Positions 58,035 to 64,000 of a stretch of 64,000 nt of DNA are shown one piece after another. Each line of letters starts with the position of its first letter. Position 1 is the stretch's first letter. Position numbers and translations under genes: made by a program. The DNA is taken from NCBI GenBank assembly GCA_026168455.1, contig CM047429.1:40036066-40100065 (forward strand). The letters are read 5' to 3'. Origin of the DNA: Theocolax elegans. Lineage: Eukaryota; Arthropoda; Insecta; Hymenoptera; Cerocephalidae. Under the pieces are notes generated by a model. The model made no database searches, was not told where the DNA came from, and saw only the letters and a program-made list of their open reading frames with translations.

Positions 58035-59049
58035 TTTAACAGATTTGGTAGAGCGGACAGGTAACCGTCGCCGCATCGTGGGAAAAATATGTTTATTTAA
58101 ATACGGTAAGTTTAACCGTACCGCTGAGCAGCCGCGATATTAAATTAAACATACGTGCGGCAACCAAACTGTTACAAAGGTTATAAATTACACTATGAAT
58201 AGTGCTTGTACGGAAAAATGCACTAATATTATTGCTAGTATGAATCATTAAATATTATTAGAAAAATGTTACAACTCGATAGTAGCAGTAATACTAACTT
58301 TTAAACCATCTTCACCGTTATAATGATATTAAAAACCGTTGAGATATACTTGAGTTTGTCCTCGAGTAATATCTGAACACATGCATATACACACTCATAC
58401 ACACATGTTTAGTGGCAGTCAGAGGGACGGGTTTTAACAAAATACTATTTTTCATTTTCAAGAGGAAATTGTTAAAAATTGCAAGCAGGGCATGAAAATT
58501 TTAATTCTATCATGTTTGGCACATAAGAAAACGTAACACATAAAGGCTCTACATAACATAAACATTCCATCACTCAGTAACCAACGTCGGATCTATTATT
58601 GCTAGCCTAGGTGTTTCCTCTTGGTAGAATGTAGCTCTTAAAATCTGATATACACCTGTCTTCTTCTGTCTAGACTCTTAATGTCTGGTAATTGTTGCAT
58701 AGTAATCTCACAAGGGGAATCTTAATATGGGACTCTCGATCAATAAAACATGAATACAAACTTTTTCACATGCATTAACGGTCGTACTCTAACAAGGGTA
58801 AGGAAATAGCCATCTCACTTTACCACCAGCTGGAGTGCGACTTTATCGACCAAAGGCGTAGATTTCTTTTCAAGGCAATATATTTATCATTCCGGAATGA
58901 GTATTATTTTACAGGCATTTACGGTCGTATTTCCGAATCAAACTTAACTTAAATTAAAAGAAGGCACTATCTGCTCTTTGGTGAAATTTCCCAGAATAAG
59001 GCCCTCGTCAAAAAAGTTATAAGCGTTTCGTTTTTTATTCAGGCATTTA
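58035..59049. other. Mostly non-coding; possible leader and decayed gypsy sequence
   Basis: No reliable gene. The minus strand from about 58,500 rightward has fragments that may belong to the decayed gypsy pol next to it. Confidence 0.35.
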
Positions 59050-59955
59050 AGGTTGTATTTCCGGACATAAAGTTTAATTCAGGGACCAAAGAATGCGTCG
59101 ATTAACTGTGCAAATATCATAAGTACAATAATCAGCATCCTTGTAAGCTACTACAACTTACAACTCAGGCCCAGACACACCGAAAACGGTGCAATGTCGA
59201 CTGATTTCCGACGTAAACAATTGGAAGTATACCTTCTTAACATCTATTTTCAAGAGAAATTTTCCACTATGCAAGAATAATAGCTACTTTCGTCTTTTAT
59301 GATTACCAGAGTTGTAGACCATTTACTTATACTCGATTCAATTATTTCTATCTCAAACATTTCCTTGACTTCTGGCTACATAAGTCTCTGCTATATAAGT
59401 TATGTGCTTCGCTTTATTTAGATGTGATCCTTGTTCAACGTAGCGAAATCATGCACGTTATCTAGTGGTGGTAATAACCTCTTAATTTGCTTTCTTACCC
59501 TCTCTCGCTGGTCATCATTAATCTCAATGATACCTGCACCCTGTACAAGAATTTTCATGTCTTTGTCTTAGATGATATCTTTGACGAACGACTTCCACAT
59601 GCTAGAGAGCTTCGCCAAGTTCAACTTCGATGTTCCCGTCGTGGAGGAAGTCTATGCAAGAAAGTCCAGCAAAATTAGAACTTTTAGTGCTGGTTTTGCA
59701 ACACCTCACACTATCACCTTGGCTGGTTTCCACTTGTCTGCAGCATTCTGCTACGTCTGCGCCTATGAGTCAAATAATTACGCCAAAGTCAAATAGTACT
59801 TTGAAGTCCTGCCCACCAAGATTTACTAAAAAGAACAAGCGGTTGTCGGCGTGCATTCCTACAATTAAGTCTTCAGCTTGACTGTCAGATAGATCTTGAG
59901 TCAAACTTGTCTCTATATATATTTTTAGAATGACTCTTGCCTTTCTCTTAAACAA
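59050..59955 (-). pseudogene. Heavily decayed gypsy pol (protease and RT fragments)
   Basis: Minus strand. 59,955-59,770: ADNRLFFLVNLGGQDFKVLFDFG, a retropepsin region with the catalytic Asp-Ser/Thr-Gly changed to DFG. 59,340-59,050: ESSISKWSTTLVIIKDESSYYSCIV, aligning with the RT start, then LTRM and QLIDAFFGP after stops, aligning with the region just before YxDD. The RT middle is deleted and there are many stops. It is older than the other elements. Confidence 0.6.
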
Positions 59956-60275
59956 TTGAAATTGGCAACGATTTTGCGTTGTACATCACCTGACATAGAG
60001 AAAGAGCAGCTTTACAATTACTCAACTGCTTTGTACTTTTAACCTTAATAACAAATTGGGGTAACAATGAGAAACGAATATCATCATTCTAAATTTTGAT
60101 GAGTTTACGTAGTTGGGATCTTTCTCTTTCGCTTATCATCTCTCTAAGTAAACGTTTGCTTTTAGACCACTTAGTTTCTTTTGTGATCCAAAACCTGATA
60201 TCTGTTAAGTACCATAATTTGCTTGCTATGTGGCATGTAGACAGATACCGTCTAGGCTTAATCTACACATTGTAC

Positions 60276-60625
60276 TGTTGGAATAGTCAGGGATTTCGGC
60301 AGGGAAGGTCGAGAATAAACTCCATTTACACACAAACCACTTAATGCTCAAATTGAATCAACTTTATTTATTCAAATATATGCACCACTGTGCTTCTGTA
60401 TTACTTTAGAAAAAAATAAAAATATAATGCAAACTAAATTAGGAACTATAACACGCGAGAATGTAGAAAACGGTCCGTGCTCTTGAACGGTCAACCCGAG
60501 AGTGACGCACGCTCGTCGCGGTACGAGAGACGGCAATTCTTCGTCTCTCCTTGATAGGTGGCGCTCTCTCCACGTGATGCGGAGCTCGCTGATTATTTGA
60601 TTCTGTAATCAAATAAATTATACAT
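60276..60625 (-). repeat. Putative 3' LTR of the right-hand copia element
   Basis: On the minus strand the sequence after the pol stop carries AATAAATAAAG near 60,370 and ends TATTCCAACA at 60,276, a copia-like LTR end. The 5' boundary of the LTR, near 60,620, is not clear; no purine tract with TG was identified. The other LTR is outside the window. Confidence 0.5.
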
Positions 60626-60634
60626 AGCAATGTT

Positions 60635-63600
60635 TTAATTTTTAATTTTCTCTGAATTATTTATTTTATCTCTTAATTCTTTATGTATTGGTTTGGGTAA
60701 GGATTTAGTTAACATGTCAGCTAGGTTCTCTTTAGTGTTAATGTATTCAACTACAATTTTGTTATCCACTACGCATTTTTTAATGTAGTCCCCATGTGTG
60801 TCTGAAATGTGGATTTTATTTCCCGTTTTCTCCCTCGTGTTTAATTTTTCCACTATCTCTGAATAACCATCGTCAAAATCTTTCAACTTATGGGACCCAT
60901 CCATTTGCGTGCATGTGCCTGCTGACTTGTTGTCACACCACATTTTGACAGGATAGTAGTCTTTCCCTATCATATCTCTGAGAGCTTTATCCAAAGATAT
61001 AACCTCTTGGCATGTATTGCTCATGGTGATGTACTCTGCATGACATGTTGATGTGGCTACATGTTTCTGTTTATAACTTCTCCAAGCTACTGCATTTCCA
61101 AACAGTTTTATGACATACCCTCCCGTTGATGTGGAGTCTGTAATGTCACTGAAACTTGAGTCAGTGTATGCTTCTAAGCTTTCTCCAAAATCTCCGTAAC
61201 TTAATCCTACTTGCAATGTCTTCTGAAGATATCTGAATATTCTCTTTATATCTTTCCAGTCATTCTCTGTAGGTGAAACTTGTTTTCTGGACAAGTAATT
61301 GACTGCATAAGCAATATCGGGTCTTGTTACTCCAGCTAGATATAACAAGCTTCCAATAGCTTCTCTGTATGGTGCTTTGCAAGGCGATGTATTTTCTTCT
61401 GAGTTGTTCTTTATTTCTCTTTTCTTCACTTGTCTTGTCACCATAGGTGTGTTTTGAGGTTTACATTCACTCATGTTGAATCTGTCCAGGACTTTCAGTG
61501 TGTACTCTTCTTGGTTTAGGTCATAGTTCTTTTTCATCTGTCTCTCTGAATTTTCATATCTAAATATAGGCTAGGTTCTCCTAAGTCGTTCATCTTAAAT
61601 GTTTTGCACAGACTCGATTTTACTTGTTGTAATTTTTCTGAATCGTTTCCTGCTAGTATGATGTCATCTACATATAGCACTAGAATGAGTACTCTCCCGT
61701 TTTGTCTCCAAGTGAATAAATAAGGCTCACTAATGTCTCTTTCTAAACAGAGTTTTCTGACTTTTTCTGTAAATTTCATGTTCCATTTCTTTGGACTTAT
61801 TTTTAAACCATAAATCGTTTTCAGTAATCTGCAAACTTTCTTTCCTTTGAATTTCTCTGAAATTTCTAATCCCTCTGGAATTTCCATGTAAATCTCTTCA
61901 AGTAGTTCTCCATTCAAGAAGGCAGTCTTTACGTCAAGTTGTACTGCTTCAAGGTCATATTTGGTAATCACAGACAGTGCGGATCGAATTACTGCCATAC
62001 GTGATACTGGAGCATATGTTTCTCTTAATTCGTATTGGTTTTTATCTTTAAAGCCTCGAATGACAAGTCTCGCTTTGTGTTAAACTTGTCCTTCTTTACT
62101 TGTCTTTTTCTTAAATATCCATCTGGAATCAATGACATTCGGTTTACCCTCCTCTGAATTTTGTTCTGGAAAATCTACGATTTGCCAAACATTGTTTTCT
62201 GCCATTGCTTTTAGTTCTTTTTTAATAGCTTCTATCCAGCTCTCCTTGTCTTGCGAATTCATTGCTTCTCTGAAGTTAGTTGGATCTTGGTTCATTTTAG
62301 CTATGTTCGCATATATCATTTCGTCTTCGTCCTCTGTATTTATCTGTACGGTTTGACTGTTATTTGCTCTGTATATAAAGTCTGGATCTCTGAATCGACT
62401 TCCTTTAGCCTTTCTTTTAAGAACAGGTCTTGTACTTTCAACTATGTCGTTCGAAGGAGCTTTCCTTTTTCCGGAATTCAATGTCTCAGTATCTGGTCGT
62501 TGATTACTCTCAGTTATGGTAACTTCTGAATTCTGTATGTTCTCTATTTCTTTAGAATCTCCAAAACTAATTTCCTTTTGTTCTGTTTTGTTGATTAGAT
62601 CTTTATAGACCAATTTTTCATTGAATCTAACATGTCTCCATGTAATTAATCTTAATGATTGCGGATGCCATAATAAATAACCTGTGGACGTGTAACCTAC
62701 TAAAATTGTTTTTAATGCTCTCTGAAAACTTATTCTCTGGAATTGGAATTTTAACGTAAGCTACACATCCAAACCTTCTCAATTCTTTTACATGGCTTTC
62801 TTTACTGGGATTTATTTTGGAAAGTGGGGTTTTGAAATCATTACTCTTATGCGGCGTACGGTTGTACAAATGTACTGCAGCTTCAGTAGCTACTGACCAC
62901 ATTGTGTTTGGTAATCCCGAGTCAACTAGTAAGGCTCTTACCTTTATCTGAATTGTTTTGTTGATCCTTTCTGCTGTTCCATTCAACTCTGGAGTGTGTG
63001 GTGGTGTAAAGTCACTCGAGATACCTTCTCTATTCATGATCTCTGAAAATTTCCCACCAGTAAACTCTGTACCATTATCAGCTCGTATAAAACATACTTT
63101 TTCTTGTTTACCCAGTAAGTTTCGTGTATGTTTGAGATAGTCCATAAGACATTCCCCTGATTCGATTTTGTGTTTCACACCATATGCCCTGGCATATTTC
63201 GAGAAGTCATCTATCAAACCTACTATATACATATTCTCACCTGGAAAAGAGGGTGGTGATATTTTACCCATCGTGTCTGCGTGTATTGTGTGAAGTGGTT
63301 TCTCTGAACGTTGTCTATTGTTTTTGAATACTGGTTTTTCCATTTTTGCGAGTATACAAGGCTCGCAGTTCATGATCTCTGTATTTAATTTTACATTTCT
63401 TAATTCATTTTCATATTTTTTCATTTGTTTCATGTATTCTAAGGAAGCATGTCCTAATCGTTTGTGCCACACCATTCCCAAACTTAGTTTTTGTATGGAT
63501 GTTGTTGCGTTACATTTCTGAATATCTTCTCCTAATTTTTCTATCTCTGAATTTGAAATTGGGTAGTTTAAATCAAGTATTTTTCTATTTAACCAGTTAT

Positions 63601-64000
63601 CATTAATCTCTGTATTAGTATCATTTTCTTCCGTATTTTCTTTCTCATTCTCCCTCCCAATGTCATACGGACCCTCATTGTCGCTTACCTGCGGTGACCG
63701 GTCTGTCTGACATTGCGTATGAAAATTGTCCATTGTAACTAGACTGGCTTTTATAGTGCAACTATCATATTCTGAATCTGACTGATCCGAATGTATAATA
63801 TTAAATTTAACTATCCAATTAGGCGATTCATAATTCAAAAACAATTTCCTGTCAAATGTTCCTCTCCGGATTCTTTATCAAAAACTTTAAGTATCTTATC
63901 GTCAAGATAAATCCCGTATCCCGCTTCTGCAAATTTTTGAAGGGATAAAAGGTTCTCTGAAATGTCTGGGGCCGCTAATACATTTGATAAGAATATATTT
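60635..64000 (-). pseudogene. Ty1/copia pol on the minus strand, frameshifted, running off the window
   Basis: From 64,000 leftward: LAAPDISENLLSLQKFAEAG (protease to pre-integrase), WHKRLGHASLEYM and CEPC (integrase zinc region), HADTMG, FIRADNGTEF and ELNGTAERINK (DDE core), then EAMNSQDKESWIEAIKKEL, QLDVKTAFLNGEL and LYVDDIIL (RT), and finally YTDSSFSD and MWCDNKSAG (RNase H), to the stop at 60,635. Frame changes occur near 63,845, 62,620, 62,080-62,000 and 61,535. It differs from the copia at the left edge both in sequence and in lacking its LTR type, so these are two families. Confidence 0.93.

Overview
This is eukaryotic nuclear DNA, almost certainly from an insect. It is AT-rich and made nearly entirely of transposable elements nested in one another: Ty1/copia, Ty3/gypsy and TRIM-type LTR elements, an R1-like LINE, tRNA- and 5S-derived SINEs, a hAT transposase and many foldback/MITE elements. 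An ant or other hymenopteran is my best guess, because short TRIM elements of this kind are, from memory, known in ants; the sequence alone does not prove it. No intact host gene is present. One 151-bp spliced exon candidate (55,779-55,929) and one GC-rich possible first exon (about 32.3-32.7 kb) are the only host-gene signals.

Layout. 1-2,643: 3' half of a copia element with its 3' LTR. 2,644-11,705: AT-rich DNA with a TTAA-flanked MITE (3.3 kb), a tRNA-SINE (4.7 kb), a gypsy RT fragment (6.0-6.46 kb), an LTR with primer-binding site (LTR B), a TTAA-flanked transposon (7.46-8.75 kb) and a long-TIR element (8.97-10.93 kb). 11,706-17,340: a decayed gypsy element (gypsy2) whose gag is split by a 2.25-kb foldback element with a CTA target duplication. 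17,340-21,826: an R1-like LINE on the minus strand that has lost its RT core. 21,827-30,232: a deep nest in which solo LTR B holds solo LTR A (duplication ACCC), which holds a 6-kb TIR element (duplication ATAA), which holds a palindromic MITE (duplication TA) and a SINE.

30,233-36,418: unclassified DNA, a 415-bp MITE and two probable solo LTRs. 36,419-49,318: a minus-strand TRIM (duplication GTAT) split by a plus-strand gypsy element (gypsy1, duplication ACGT), itself split by a 4.6-kb minus-strand LTR element carrying LTR A (duplication CGTT). Gypsy1 keeps gag, a candidate -1 frameshift site, pol, and an extra ORF with a zinc knuckle downstream of integrase. 49,599-50,050: a 5S rRNA-derived SINE with a 15-bp duplication. 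50.4-53.7 kb: a TTAA-type MITE end, a SINE, a hAT transposase pseudogene and two small MITEs. 53.7-60.1 kb: mostly non-coding, with the exon candidate, a hAT-type MITE, an LTR-like block and a heavily decayed gypsy pol. 60,276-64,000: a minus-strand copia element running off the right edge.

Every transposon ORF seen carries frameshifts, stops, deletions or insertions, so none looks autonomous. The nested target-site duplications allow a relative insertion order.
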